Assembly: GCF_001277255.1 (NCBI RefSeq) | Contig: NZ_CP012264.1 | Span: 558,001-622,000, forward strand | DNA: 64,000 bases | Source of the DNA: Cronobacter condimenti 1330 | Lineage (GTDB): Bacteria > Pseudomonadota > Gammaproteobacteria > Enterobacterales > Enterobacteriaceae | Direction: 5' to 3' | Shown: positions 1 to 8,431 of the stretch, in pieces | Position numbering within the stretch: position 1 is the first letter of the stretch | How the letters are laid out: every line of letters starts with the position of its first letter | Notes under the pieces: generated by a model | Database searches by the model: none | What the model saw: only the letters and a program-made list of their open reading frames with translations | What the model was told of the DNA's origin: nothing | Translations under genes and position numbers: made by a program

Positions 1-471
1 CATTTCGTTAAGCGCTTTGCCTGGCAAATGCTCCTGCATGGTGAGCAGGTCCGCCAGCAGCTGTGTTGGGTGAAACTCATCAGTCAGGCCGTTCCACACC
101 GGCACGCCAGCATACTGCGCCAGCGTTTCGACGATTTCCTGACCAAAGCCGCGATACTGAATGCCGTCATACATACGGCCCAGGACGCGCGCGGTATCCT
201 TAATTGATTCTTTATGCCCAATTTGACTGCCGCTTGGCCCGAGGTAAGTGACGCGCGCGCCCTGGTCATATGCGGCAACTTCGAAAGAGCATCGTGTGCG
301 GGTTGAGTCTTTTTCGAAGATGAGCGCAATGTTTTTTCCGGTAAGCTTTTGAACTTCAATGCCCTTTTTTTTATCGCTTTTGAGCTTTGCGGAAAGCTCC
401 AGCAAGTTATGAATTTGGGCAGGCGTAAAATCGAGCAATTTTAAAAACGATTTCTGATACAACGCAGACAT
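1..471 (-). CDS. argI: Ornithine carbamoyltransferase, N-terminal part (runs off window)
   Basis: The reverse strand encodes the first 157 residues of ornithine carbamoyltransferase, starting MSALYQKSFLKLLDFTP at the ATG at 471. The enzyme joins carbamoyl phosphate to ornithine to make citrulline in cytoplasmic arginine synthesis. The carbamoyl-phosphate motif STRTRCSFE is visible near residues 56-64. The gene is cut by the window edge, so about the last half is missing. Two ARG boxes lie just upstream, as expected for ArgR control, and rraB and miaE follow divergently as in other enterobacteria. E. coli has two paralogues (argF and argI); the neighbours point to argI. Confidence 0.93.
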   Translation of the reverse strand, partial: MSALYQKSFLKLLDFTPAQIHNLLELSAKLKSDKKKGIEVQKLTGKNIALIFEKDSTRTRCSFEVAAYDQGARVTYLGPSGSQIGHKESIKDTARVLGRMYDGIQYRGFGQEIVETLAQYAGVPVWNGLTDEFHPTQLLADLLTMQEHLPGKALNEM

Positions 472-497
472 GATCCCCTCACTGGCTGACGCCACTT

Positions 498-536
498 ATT
501 GAATTAAAATTCAATATATATGTATGAATATGCATT
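498..536 (-). promoter_or_regulatory. Tandem ARG boxes (ArgR operator) of argI
   Basis: Positions 498-515 read ATTGAATTAAAATTCAAT, a perfect 18-bp palindrome fitting the ARG-box consensus. After a 3-bp spacer, 519-536 is a second, weaker match (TATGTATGAATATGCATT). A pair of 18-bp boxes with 3 bp between them is the classic arrangement bound by the ArgR hexamer, placed directly upstream of the argI start. Confidence 0.85.
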
Positions 537-634
537 TGCAACCCCTCGTGTTAAAACTTTGCGGGGAAAGGTGGAGGCATTCCCGATGGTGTGTGAAAAT
601 AGAAGGTATCTGCCGACACACTGAGGAACGAGCC

Positions 635-1057
635 ATGGCAAACCCGGAATTACTGGAAGAGCAGCGCGAAGAGACGCGTCTGATTATTGAAGAGCTGCTT
701 GACGATGGCAGCGATCCTGATGCGTTGTACACCATTGAACACCATTTCTCAGCAGACGATTTCGATACGCTGGAGAAGCTGGCGGTGGAAGTTTTTAAGC
801 TTGGCTATGAAGTGACAGACCCGGAAGAGCTGGAGCTCGAAGAGGGCGGTGAAACCGTCATCTGCTGCGACGCGCTGAGCGAGTGTGCGCTGAATGCGGA
901 GCTTATCGACGCACAGGTCGAGCAACTGATGAATCTGGCGGAAAAATTCAACGTTGAATACGACGGCTGGGGTACTTACTTTGAAGACCCGGACGGCGAA
1001 GGCGAAGAAGACGACGACGACGATATGGATAAAGACGACGACGGTGTCCGTCACTAA
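635..1057 (+). CDS. rraB: Ribonuclease E inhibitor RraB
   Basis: This 140-residue acidic protein matches RraB (YjgD), which binds the C-terminal scaffold of RNase E and alters degradosome composition. Visible features are the start MANPELLEEQREETRLIIEE, a central ferredoxin-like region ending in YDGWGTYFEDPD, and a poly-Asp/Glu tail of about 20 residues typical of the family. I chose the ATG at 635, preceded by GAGGAACGAGCC, over an in-frame upstream extension with no family similarity. It is divergent from argI and followed 47 bases later by miaE. Confidence 0.95.
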   Translation: MANPELLEEQREETRLIIEELLDDGSDPDALYTIEHHFSADDFDTLEKLAVEVFKLGYEVTDPEELELEEGGETVICCDALSECALNAELIDAQVEQLMNLAEKFNVEYDGWGTYFEDPDGEGEEDDDDDMDKDDDGVRH

Positions 1058-1104
1058 GTCGCCCTTTGCGGCAGCGCAGCGCTGCCGCATTTCAGGAACC
1101 CCGC

Positions 1105-1878
1105 ATGAATTACGACGCACTCCTCCTCCCCGTTAAAAATTTTCTGCACTGCGCGACCCCACAAGCCTGGATTGATGAAGCCAGAGCGCCGGAAAACCTG
1201 CCGCTGCTGCTGACCGACCACATGATTTGTGAGCTGAAAGCCGCGCAAACCGCGATGCTGTTGATTCGCCGCTATGTCGCCGATAAAAGCGGTTCTGACG
1301 ATCTTCTCGGCTGGCTGAAGCCCTATGAAGATTTCACTTACCGCGAAGGGCCGGAGCCAGATTTTCTGGCGCTGCATAAGCGCATTGGCAAAAGCGTGAT
1401 GCCTCAGACCGATGACCCGTGGGGCCAGACGCTTATCGACAGCATGGTGTTGCTTATCAAAGAAGAATTACACCACTTCTGGCAGGTGCGCGAAGTGATG
1501 CAAGCGCGTAACATTCCGTACGTGAAAATTACCGCCAGCCGCTACGCACGCGGGCTGCGGCGCGAAATGCGCACCTATGAGCCGGCAACGCTTATCGATA
1601 AGCTGATTTGCGGGGCGTATATCGAAGCGCGCTCCTGCGAGCGTTTCGCCGCGCTGGCGCCTTATCTGGATGACGATTTACAGAAGTTCTATTTGTCGCT
1701 GCTGCGTTCTGAAGCGCGGCATTATCAGGATTACCTCGATCTGGCACAGCGGATTTCACCCGATGACATTACGCCACGCGTGCAAACGCTGGGCGAGGCG
1801 GAAGCACGGCTGATTAATCAGCCCGACGCCGAGTTTCGCTTTCACAGCGGCGTACCGGCGCAGGCTTGCGCCTTCTAA
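1105..1878 (+). CDS. miaE: tRNA 2-methylthio-N6-isopentenyladenosine hydroxylase MiaE
   Basis: The 257-residue product matches MiaE, the non-haem diiron monooxygenase that hydroxylates ms2i6A37 to ms2io6A37 in tRNAs reading UNN codons. Diiron-ligand-type Glu/His segments are visible: KEELHHFWQV, GAYIEARSCERF and RSEARHYQDYL. Length is in the family range. The gene is present in Salmonella and Cronobacter but missing from E. coli K-12, so it is informative about lineage. The ATG at 1105 is preceded by CAGGAACC. It probably shares a transcript with rraB and the next gene. Confidence 0.93.
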   Translation: MNYDALLLPVKNFLHCATPQAWIDEARAPENLPLLLTDHMICELKAAQTAMLLIRRYVADKSGSDDLLGWLKPYEDFTYREGPEPDFLALHKRIGKSVMPQTDDPWGQTLIDSMVLLIKEELHHFWQVREVMQARNIPYVKITASRYARGLRREMRTYEPATLIDKLICGAYIEARSCERFAALAPYLDDDLQKFYLSLLRSEARHYQDYLDLAQRISPDDITPRVQTLGEAEARLINQPDAEFRFHSGVPAQACAF

Positions 1879-1904
1879 AAACGATCAATACCGAAGGGAT
1901 AAAA

Positions 1905-2711
1905 ATGAACTGGCATCATGTCTTGATTTCCGCATGGGTGGGCGTTGCGCTCGCGGGCATCGCTTCAGCGCTCTATAAGAAAGGCAAAGTGAATAAATTT
2001 GCGGCGATTGCGATTTTCGTCGTCGGCATTGTGGTATGGAATGTCGCGGATATCGCCTGGCTTAAGGGCAGTAAGGCATCACCGGAGCAGGGCTTCGATG
2101 AGGCGTTTAACAGCATGCCGGTGTATAAGCTGATTCAGGAAAAAGATCCGGCGTTTTACGCGCGCGTTCGCAACCAGGCTGTTGAAATGGTGAAGCAGGG
2201 CAAAACGCAGCAAGAAGTGATCGACGCCATTCAAATTCATATGGCCGACCTTGAAATGCAGCGGATTCAGTTTGCGCCAGATAATGAAGTGATGGCTTAT
2301 ATGCGTACCAGCATGGCGCAGACCCGCGAAATGCAGCAACACAGCGATGATGCCTGTTTCCGCTTCCTGATGCCGCAGGTAAAAGGCGGCGTGAACCCGG
2401 TGAATATGTTGTCGAAAGATATCATTGCAAAGCGTATGGACGTCGAGATGCAACTGCTGTCGGCAAGCTACGGCCCTAACGCGCATAAAGTTACCCCGCA
2501 GGAGCAGGCGCTCGCAGGAGAGACGATGGCCCCGATAGGCCAGGCGTTACAGGAAAAATATGGCGAGACGGTAGAGGTCTTTAACGATCCGCAAAAAGGC
2601 GTCGGCCAGGAAAAACAGGTCTGCAATATGGTGCAGGATCTCTGGCGTAACGTGCTGGCTTTGCCGCCGGAAAAAGCCGGGGCGGTTATCCGTCTCGCGA
2701 TGCAGCAATAA
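1905..2711 (+). CDS. Uncharacterised membrane-anchored protein
   Basis: A 268-residue protein I cannot name. It has two N-terminal hydrophobic segments (about residues 5-23 and 29-51) followed by a soluble, mostly helical domain of about 215 residues that is probably periplasmic. It carries two cysteines, in SDDACFRF and KQVCNMV, which could form a disulfide. The ATG at 1905 is preceded by GAAGGGATAAAA. It lies 26 bases after miaE and is closed by a strong terminator, so it is probably the last gene of the rraB-miaE unit. Function unknown. Confidence 0.7.
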   Translation: MNWHHVLISAWVGVALAGIASALYKKGKVNKFAAIAIFVVGIVVWNVADIAWLKGSKASPEQGFDEAFNSMPVYKLIQEKDPAFYARVRNQAVEMVKQGKTQQEVIDAIQIHMADLEMQRIQFAPDNEVMAYMRTSMAQTREMQQHSDDACFRFLMPQVKGGVNPVNMLSKDIIAKRMDVEMQLLSASYGPNAHKVTPQEQALAGETMAPIGQALQEKYGETVEVFNDPQKGVGQEKQVCNMVQDLWRNVLALPPEKAGAVIRLAMQQ

Positions 2712-2712
2712 T

Positions 2713-2740
2713 AAAAAAGCCGGGATAACCCGGCTTTTTT
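2713..2740. terminator. Bidirectional intrinsic terminator
   Basis: An A-tract, the stem AGCCGGG/CCCGGCT with a small loop, and a T-tract lie between the convergent genes ending at 2711 and 2764. The symmetry suits termination from both sides. Confidence 0.85.
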
Positions 2741-2763
2741 TATTTCGCGCTGATATTCGCTAA

Positions 2764-3267
2764 TCAGAGCGTTTTTAACATGCGCACTTCGCAGTCGACA
2801 TGGCCGGTGCAGCCAAGCGGTTCGGAAATCGGGGCAAACCCAAGGCGTTCATAAAGCGCGATGGCCTCTTTTAAAAACGCGGTGGTTTCCAGATAGCAGC
2901 GGCGATAACCCTGCGAGCGGGCAAAGTCCATCGCCTGGATAGCAAGCTTTTTGGCAAGCCCTCTGCCGCGCGCAACGGGCAGGAAATACATTTTCTGCAA
3001 TTCGCAAATATCGGTTTCGCTGCAGACCAGTGGCGCGATACCGCCGCCGCCGACGACCTCGCCGTCCAGCTCCACGACCCAATACGCGTGGCCAGGTTTG
3101 CTGTATTGCGTATAAAGCACATCGAGATTCGGGTCCGCGACGGTGTAGCCTTTGTCTGCCGTCAGGCCATATTCTGCGGAAACCTGGCGGATCACCCGGG
3201 CGACCGGGGCGTTATCCGCCGCCGTCATCCGGCGCATGATAATTTCAACCGGCGCCTCAACATTCAT
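2764..3267 (-). CDS. aaaT: GNAT-family N-acetyltransferase AaaT (YjgM)
   Basis: A 167-residue acetyltransferase whose sequence and position match E. coli YjgM, also called AaaT and reported to N-acylate certain L-amino acids. The GNAT fold shows the acetyl-CoA pyrophosphate loop in ELQKMYFLPVARGRGLAKKL (about residues 89-108) and the C-terminal element ALYERLGF. In E. coli the gene sits next to yjgN in the argI-valS interval, as here. Cellular role is uncertain and the annotation rests on similarity plus synteny. Confidence 0.8.
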   Translation of the reverse strand: MNVEAPVEIIMRRMTAADNAPVARVIRQVSAEYGLTADKGYTVADPNLDVLYTQYSKPGHAYWVVELDGEVVGGGGIAPLVCSETDICELQKMYFLPVARGRGLAKKLAIQAMDFARSQGYRRCYLETTAFLKEAIALYERLGFAPISEPLGCTGHVDCEVRMLKTL

Positions 3268-3462
3268 CTTTCTGCTCTGCTGTCATATGTCCAACATATT
3301 GGTGTGCTTAATACCATTACCAGCAGCGTCACGCAAGCCCAGGAATATTGGCTGCTATTATTCTTTCCGGGCCTTTATTACAATAAAGTACGCACTGGAT
3401 TAACCCTAAGATATTAATGGTTATAACGGCGCTTTTTTCTTTTTTACAGAATAAGGATTGTT

Positions 3463-4665
3463 ATGTCAGACGATAATAAATTCCCAGCAGGGAATAAGAC
3501 ACACGCATTTTCATTTCAGGGGAGCGGCGGTGGCTATTTTCCCATCTGGCTGGTCAACATAGTGCTGACTGTCATCACCGCCGGGCTGTTTTTGCCGTGG
3601 GCGATGGTGCGTGCGCGCCGTTATTTCTATGAAAATACCGAGCTGGCCGGGGCGCGTTTTTCTTACCACGCAACGGGCCGCGCCATTTTCGTAGGCTTTT
3701 TATGTCTCGCCATCCTTTATGTGGTGTTCCTGATTAACGCGGTACATGAAAATACGCTGTTAAACCTCTGTATTATGGTGCTGTTTATCGCGTTCGCCCC
3801 GTTCCTGATTATGCAGGGCCTGCGTTATCAACTGCTGATGACCCAGCTTAACGGTCTGCGTTTTAGCTTTAAAGCGGGCCCGCTGCGCGCGTGGTGGGTC
3901 ATGATGGGTTGCCCACTACTGATTGCTGTGCTGCTCTTCGCGGTTCTCGCTATCGTGTTCACGCTCGTAGGCTCCAGCGGCAGCGTCAGCGGCATTATCA
4001 CCGGTATCGTGCTGGCTATCGTGATTGGCCTTGGCGGTACGGCGCTGATTCAGGGGGTAACTGCTTCCATGTGGTTCAGCCTGCTGGTGAATAACCTGCA
4101 ATATGGTAAACACCGTTTCGCCATTAACCTGAATGTGAAAACCTGCACCTTTATTTATATCAAAGCGATGCTGCTGTTTGTTCCGTTCATCGCGCTGGTG
4201 ATGTTTATGGTGGTGCCGATGATCACGCAGATTTTCCAGTACAGCATATACGGTGGGGATAGCGAAGCAGCAATGCTGGGCGTTGCCTCATCGCTGTTTT
4301 CCACCATGTTCCTTGCGTATATGATTTATCTGGCGGGCATACTGGTGTGCTATAGCTTCGCGTTAGTACGTATCCGTAACTATGTTTATCAGCAGATGTC
4401 CCTCGAAGGCGGTATCACGTTCCGCTCAACGGTGACGGTAGGTGCCTTTGTGTGGCTGCTCGCCAGCAATTTTGTTGTCTGCGGTATTACTTTCGGTCTG
4501 GCGTGGCCGTGGGCGAAAGTACGCATGACCCGTTACCTGCTGGAAAATACCCACGTCGATGGCGAACTGGATAACCTGGCGCTGGTCGATCATGACGAGC
4601 AGGCGCGTAACGATCCGGCAAGCGTGCTGGGCCGCGGTTTCTCTATTCTGCCTTTCGCACTCTGA
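3463..4665 (+). CDS. yjgN: DUF898 inner-membrane protein YjgN
   Basis: This 400-residue multi-pass membrane protein matches YjgN (DUF898). It contains about nine or ten hydrophobic segments and a duplicated motif: TAGLFLPWAMVRARRYFYENTEL near the N terminus recurs as TFGLAWPWAKVRMTRYLLENTHVDG near the C terminus, indicating internal duplication. The ATG at 3463 has AAGGATTGTT upstream. Function is unknown; a transport or membrane-stress role is only a guess. It is divergent from aaaT. Confidence 0.88.
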   Translation: MSDDNKFPAGNKTHAFSFQGSGGGYFPIWLVNIVLTVITAGLFLPWAMVRARRYFYENTELAGARFSYHATGRAIFVGFLCLAILYVVFLINAVHENTLLNLCIMVLFIAFAPFLIMQGLRYQLLMTQLNGLRFSFKAGPLRAWWVMMGCPLLIAVLLFAVLAIVFTLVGSSGSVSGIITGIVLAIVIGLGGTALIQGVTASMWFSLLVNNLQYGKHRFAINLNVKTCTFIYIKAMLLFVPFIALVMFMVVPMITQIFQYSIYGGDSEAAMLGVASSLFSTMFLAYMIYLAGILVCYSFALVRIRNYVYQQMSLEGGITFRSTVTVGAFVWLLASNFVVCGITFGLAWPWAKVRMTRYLLENTHVDGELDNLALVDHDEQARNDPASVLGRGFSILPFAL

Positions 4666-4704
4666 ATTGGCTTAACCGGGCGGTCTGCCTGGTGAAATAA
4701 AAAT

Positions 4705-4730
4705 GGCGCTCACGGGCGCCGTTTTTTATT
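4705..4730 (+). terminator. Terminator after yjgN
   Basis: GGCGC and GCGCC arms enclose a short loop, followed by GTTTTTTATTT, about 40 bases after the yjgN stop. Confidence 0.7.
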
Positions 4731-4794
4731 TCATACAACAGAAGTCGGGCAGGGGAGCATGCGGCGAAAGAGCGTGCGGTAAAATGCCCGCCAT

Positions 4795-4823
4795 AAAAAA
4801 AGCCGGGGTAGCCCCGGCTTTTT
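4795..4823. terminator. Terminator of valS (bidirectional)
   Basis: AAAAAAGCCGGGG, TA, then CCCCGGCTTTTT forms a very stable symmetric hairpin just beyond the valS stop at 4839. Confidence 0.9.
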
Positions 4824-4838
4824 CATGAAACGCAGCAA

Positions 4839-7694
4839 TCAAAGCGCGCTAATAACGCCTTGCTGCTCAATCAGTTTCGCTTTCGCTTCGTGATAACCGG
4901 CGAGCTTTTCACGCTCTTTTGCAATCACCGCTTCTGGCGCGCGGGCGACAAAACCCTCGTTGCCCAGCTTGCTTTCGATGCGGCCGATTTCACCTTCGAC
5001 TTTGGCGACTTCTTTAGCAAGGCGCGCCAGTTCAGCGTCTTTATCGATAAGCCCCGCCATCGGGATCAGCAGCTCCGCGCCGTCGATGATTTTGGTCACG
5101 GAAACCGGGCCTTTGTCATCGGCAGGCAGTACGGTGATGCTCTCAAGGCGCGCCAGCGTCTGCAGGAAGCCGCGGTTGTCGTTCACACGACGTTGCGCGT
5201 CCTGGCTGCAACCACGCAGCAGCAGTTCAAGCGGCTTGCCCGGTGCGATGTTCATCTCCGCGCGGATATTACGCACGGCGATGATCGCCTGTTTCAGCCA
5301 CTCGGTATCGGCCAGCGCCGCGTCGTCCACCAGGTCTGCATTAAACGCCGGGAACGGCTGCAGCATAATGGTATCGGCGTCAATGCCGGCAATCACTTTC
5401 ACGCGCTGCCAGATGGTTTCGGTGATAAACGGAATGATCGGGTGCGCAAGACGCAGCAGACCTTCCAGCACCGTAACCAGCGTATGGCGAGTGCCGCGCA
5501 GTTCGGCGTCGGAGCCGCCGTTCATTACAGGCTTGGTGAGCTCCAGATACCAGTCGCAGAACTGGTTCCAGGTGAATTCGTACAGAATGCCCGCCGCGAT
5601 ATCGAAGCGGAAGCTGTCCAGCGCGTCGCGGTACGCTTTTACGGTCTGGTTGAATTCTGCGAGGATCCAGCGGTCCGCCAGCGACAGCACTTTCTCGCCG
5701 CCGTTGAAGCCGCAATCCTGATCTTCGGTGTTCATCAGCACGAAGCGGCTGGCGTTCCACAGCTTGTTACAGAAGTTGCGATAACCTTCGAGACGCTTCA
5801 TATCCCAGTTGATGTCGCGACCGGTCGAGGCCAGCGCCGCAAGCGTAAAGCGCAGGGCGTCGGTGCCGTGCGGCTCGATACCCTCCGGGAACTGTTTCTC
5901 GGTGCGTTTGCGGATTTTCTCCGCCAGCTGCGGCTGCATCATGTTGCCGGTGCGCTTGGCAAGCAGGTCTTCAAGGGAAATGCCGTCGACCATATCCAGC
6001 GGGTCAATCACGTTGCCCTTAGATTTGGACATCTTCTGGCCTTCGTCATCGCGGATAAGCCCGGTCATGTAGACGGTATGGAACGGCACCTGCGGCTTGC
6101 CATTTTCATCTTTGATGAAGTGCATGGTCATCATGATCATGCGGGCAATCCAGAAGAAGATGATGTCAAAGCCGGAAACCATCACGCTCGTCGGGTGGAA
6201 CTGACGCAGCGCGTCGGTGTTTTCCGGCCAGCCGAGGGTGGAGAAGGTCCAGAGCGCAGAGGAGAACCAGGTATCCAGCACGTCCTCGTCCTGGCGAAGC
6301 GCCACGTCAGCGCTCAGGTTATTTTCCTGACGCACTTCTTCAACGCTGCGGCCAACATAGACGTTGCCCTGATCGTCATACCACGCCGGGATGCGGTGAC
6401 CCCACCAGAGCTGGCGGGAGATACACCAGTCCTGAATGTCACGCATCCAGGAGAAATACATGTTTTCGTACTGTTTCGGCACAAACTGGATGTCGCCATT
6501 TTCTACCGCTTCAACCGCCGGCTTCGCCAGCACGTCGGCGCGCACATACCACTGGTCGGTCAGCATCGGCTCGATAACGACGCCGCCGCGATCGCCGTAA
6601 GGCACGGTCAGATCGTGCGGTTTGATCTCTTCCAGCAGGCCGAGTTCGTCAACTGCAGCGACGATCGCTTTACGCGCGGCAAAACGCTCCATCTTCTGGA
6701 ACTGCGCCGGAATGTCGCTTGCGTAAACGTCAGATTCGTTGCCTTTGGTGTCGTAGACTTCCGCGCTTTCACGGATATCACCATCAAAGGTCAGGATGTT
6801 GATCATCGGCAACTGGTGACGACGGCCAACTTCGTAGTCGTTGAAATCGTGCGCCGGGGTGATTTTCACGCAGCCGGTGCCTTTTTCCATATCGGCGTGT
6901 TCATCGCCGACGATCGGGATGCGGCGGTTAACGAGCGGCAGCACGACATATTTGCCGATCAGATCTTTATAACGAGGATCTTCCGGGTTCACGGCCACGC
7001 CGGTGTCACCCAGCAGAGTTTCCGGACGCGTGGTGGCAACCACCAGATAATCTTTGCCGTCAGCAGTTTTCGCGCCGTCTGCCAGCGGGTAGCGGATGTG
7101 CCACATGGAGCCTTTCGACTCGCGGTTTTCCACTTCCAGATCAGAGATGGCGGTGCGCAGTTTCGGGTCCCAGTTGACGAGACGCTTGCCGCGATAGATC
7201 AAATCTTCTTTATAAAGACGGACAAAGACTTCTTTCACCGCGTTGGAAAGACCTTCATCCATGGTGAAGCGCTCGCGCTCCCAGTCGACCGAGTTACCCA
7301 GACGACGCATCTGACGGGTGATGGTGCCGCCGGACTGCGCTTTCCACTCCCAGATTTTTTCGATAAAGGCGTCGCGGCCGTAATCGTGACGGGTTTTGCC
7401 TTCTTCTGCCGCGATTTTACGCTCAACCACCATCTGGGTCGCGATACCGGCGTGATCGGTGCCGACCTGCCACAGGGTGTTTTTCCCCTGCATACGCTGG
7501 TAGCGAATCATGGTGTCCATGATGGTTTGCTGGAAGGCGTGACCCATATGCAAACTGCCGGTAACGTTCGGCGGCGGGATCATGATGCAGAAGCTTTCCT
7601 GGCTCTCGTCGCCATTGGGTTTGAAGTAGCCCTGCTGCTCCCAGTGCTCGTAAAGCGGCTGTTCGATATCTTGGGGGTTATATGTCTTTTCCAT
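4839..7694 (-). CDS. valS: Valine-tRNA ligase
   Basis: This 951-residue class Ia aminoacyl-tRNA synthetase attaches valine to tRNA-Val. The HIGH-type signature is HMGH at residues 49-52 within PPPNVTGSLHMGHAFQ. The second signature is KMSKS in GQKMSKSKGNV, around residue 554. An editing domain lies between them, an anticodon-binding domain follows, and the C-terminal coiled coil typical of ValRS is present (LAKEVAKVEGEIGRIESKL). Length equals the E. coli enzyme. It starts two bases after the holC stop, so translation is probably linked. Confidence 0.98.
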   Translation of the reverse strand: MEKTYNPQDIEQPLYEHWEQQGYFKPNGDESQESFCIMIPPPNVTGSLHMGHAFQQTIMDTMIRYQRMQGKNTLWQVGTDHAGIATQMVVERKIAAEEGKTRHDYGRDAFIEKIWEWKAQSGGTITRQMRRLGNSVDWERERFTMDEGLSNAVKEVFVRLYKEDLIYRGKRLVNWDPKLRTAISDLEVENRESKGSMWHIRYPLADGAKTADGKDYLVVATTRPETLLGDTGVAVNPEDPRYKDLIGKYVVLPLVNRRIPIVGDEHADMEKGTGCVKITPAHDFNDYEVGRRHQLPMINILTFDGDIRESAEVYDTKGNESDVYASDIPAQFQKMERFAARKAIVAAVDELGLLEEIKPHDLTVPYGDRGGVVIEPMLTDQWYVRADVLAKPAVEAVENGDIQFVPKQYENMYFSWMRDIQDWCISRQLWWGHRIPAWYDDQGNVYVGRSVEEVRQENNLSADVALRQDEDVLDTWFSSALWTFSTLGWPENTDALRQFHPTSVMVSGFDIIFFWIARMIMMTMHFIKDENGKPQVPFHTVYMTGLIRDDEGQKMSKSKGNVIDPLDMVDGISLEDLLAKRTGNMMQPQLAEKIRKRTEKQFPEGIEPHGTDALRFTLAALASTGRDINWDMKRLEGYRNFCNKLWNASRFVLMNTEDQDCGFNGGEKVLSLADRWILAEFNQTVKAYRDALDSFRFDIAAGILYEFTWNQFCDWYLELTKPVMNGGSDAELRGTRHTLVTVLEGLLRLAHPIIPFITETIWQRVKVIAGIDADTIMLQPFPAFNADLVDDAALADTEWLKQAIIAVRNIRAEMNIAPGKPLELLLRGCSQDAQRRVNDNRGFLQTLARLESITVLPADDKGPVSVTKIIDGAELLIPMAGLIDKDAELARLAKEVAKVEGEIGRIESKLGNEGFVARAPEAVIAKEREKLAGYHEAKAKLIEQQGVISAL

Positions 7695-7696
7695 GT

Positions 7697-8158
7697 CTAC
7701 TGTGTCGTTCCGGGCGCCGTGAAGGTGGCCGTGGTCAAGTGGAAACCGGCGGCGCGATAGGCTTTGTAGCGTTCGCGCGCCAGTTGTTTCTGGGATTCGT
7801 CGTAAGGTACGAAGTCTACCACTTCATAGAAAGCAGTGGCAAAAGCTGCAAACTCGGGCAGCAGGCTTATCAGCAGCTCGCGCGGGCTGCTGCCGCGTTT
7901 TTGCGGCCAGGCTATCTCTACCGGCGCGCCGCCGCGTGGCCCTTCGCCCGCCAGATTGTGCGGTACGAAGCTGTCCGGGTCGCGTTTCCAGAGCGCTTCA
8001 TCGATGCGGGTCGCCTGGGCTTCGTCGACGCAGGCAATCAGAATGCGTTTGCCTGAGCGCCAGCGCTCTGCGGCGACGTTGCACACCAGCGCTTCCTGCG
8101 CGCTCAGTCCGTCGACGTGCGTGTCGTTATCAAGCAGGTAGAACGTTGCGTTTTTCAT
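7697..8158 (-). CDS. holC: DNA polymerase III chi subunit
   Basis: The 153-residue product matches HolC, the chi subunit that links the clamp loader to single-strand binding protein. It begins MKNATFYLLDNDT and contains the conserved LPHN-like stretch SFVPHNLAGEGPRGGAPVEIAWP and the segment FYEVVDFVPYDESQKQLARERYKAYR. It is a few residues longer than in E. coli at the C terminus. The order pepA, holC, valS on one strand is the conserved enterobacterial operon. Confidence 0.95.
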   Translation of the reverse strand: MKNATFYLLDNDTHVDGLSAQEALVCNVAAERWRSGKRILIACVDEAQATRIDEALWKRDPDSFVPHNLAGEGPRGGAPVEIAWPQKRGSSPRELLISLLPEFAAFATAFYEVVDFVPYDESQKQLARERYKAYRAAGFHLTTATFTAPGTTQ

Positions 8159-8225
8159 GAGCTATACCCGTGGTCTTTCACCTTGCCTCGCTGTTGGCTG
8201 CTTGTCTTGATTCTGGCCTGAGGAT

Positions 8226-8378
8226 GGCGGGTGGCGCTACGCTAACCCGCCCTACGGGGTTTTGCCTCGCCGCCGTCGTGCAGGGAGGTGTTTGGTAAGG
8301 CGGGTAAGCGACGCGCACCCGCCGTTTTTACACACGCCGCATAGTTTGCGTAGGGCGGGTAAGCAAAGCGCACCCGCC
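8226..8378. repeat. Cluster of three palindromic intergenic repeats
   Basis: Three copies of a roughly 30-bp palindromic element with core GGCGGGTAAGCGAAGCGCACC lie at 8226-8255 (inverted), 8294-8323 and 8350-8378. Each can fold through GGCGGGT/ACCCGCC arms. They resemble REP-type enterobacterial intergenic repeats and sit between holC and pepA within the operon, where such elements often stabilise or partly terminate upstream transcripts. Confidence 0.75.
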
Positions 8379-8401
8379 TTTTACCTTAACACAAGGCGAT
8401 A

Positions 8402-8424
8402 CCCTCTCCCCAACGGAGAGAGGG
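8402..8424. repeat. Intergenic hairpin after pepA
   Basis: CCCTCTC pairs with GAGAGGG around a short loop, eight bases beyond the pepA stop. No T-tract follows on the pepA strand, so it is more likely an mRNA-stabilising or palindromic repeat unit than a full terminator. Confidence 0.5.
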
Positions 8425-8431
8425 CCAGGCT

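Noticed and set aside
4860..7760. A 966-codon open frame opposite valS
   Set aside because: Antisense shadow of a highly expressed GC-rich gene; no family features, while valS is certain.
8160..8425. Insertion-sequence remnant between holC and pepA
   Set aside because: Explained by three short palindromic repeats and a hairpin; no transposase fragment is present.
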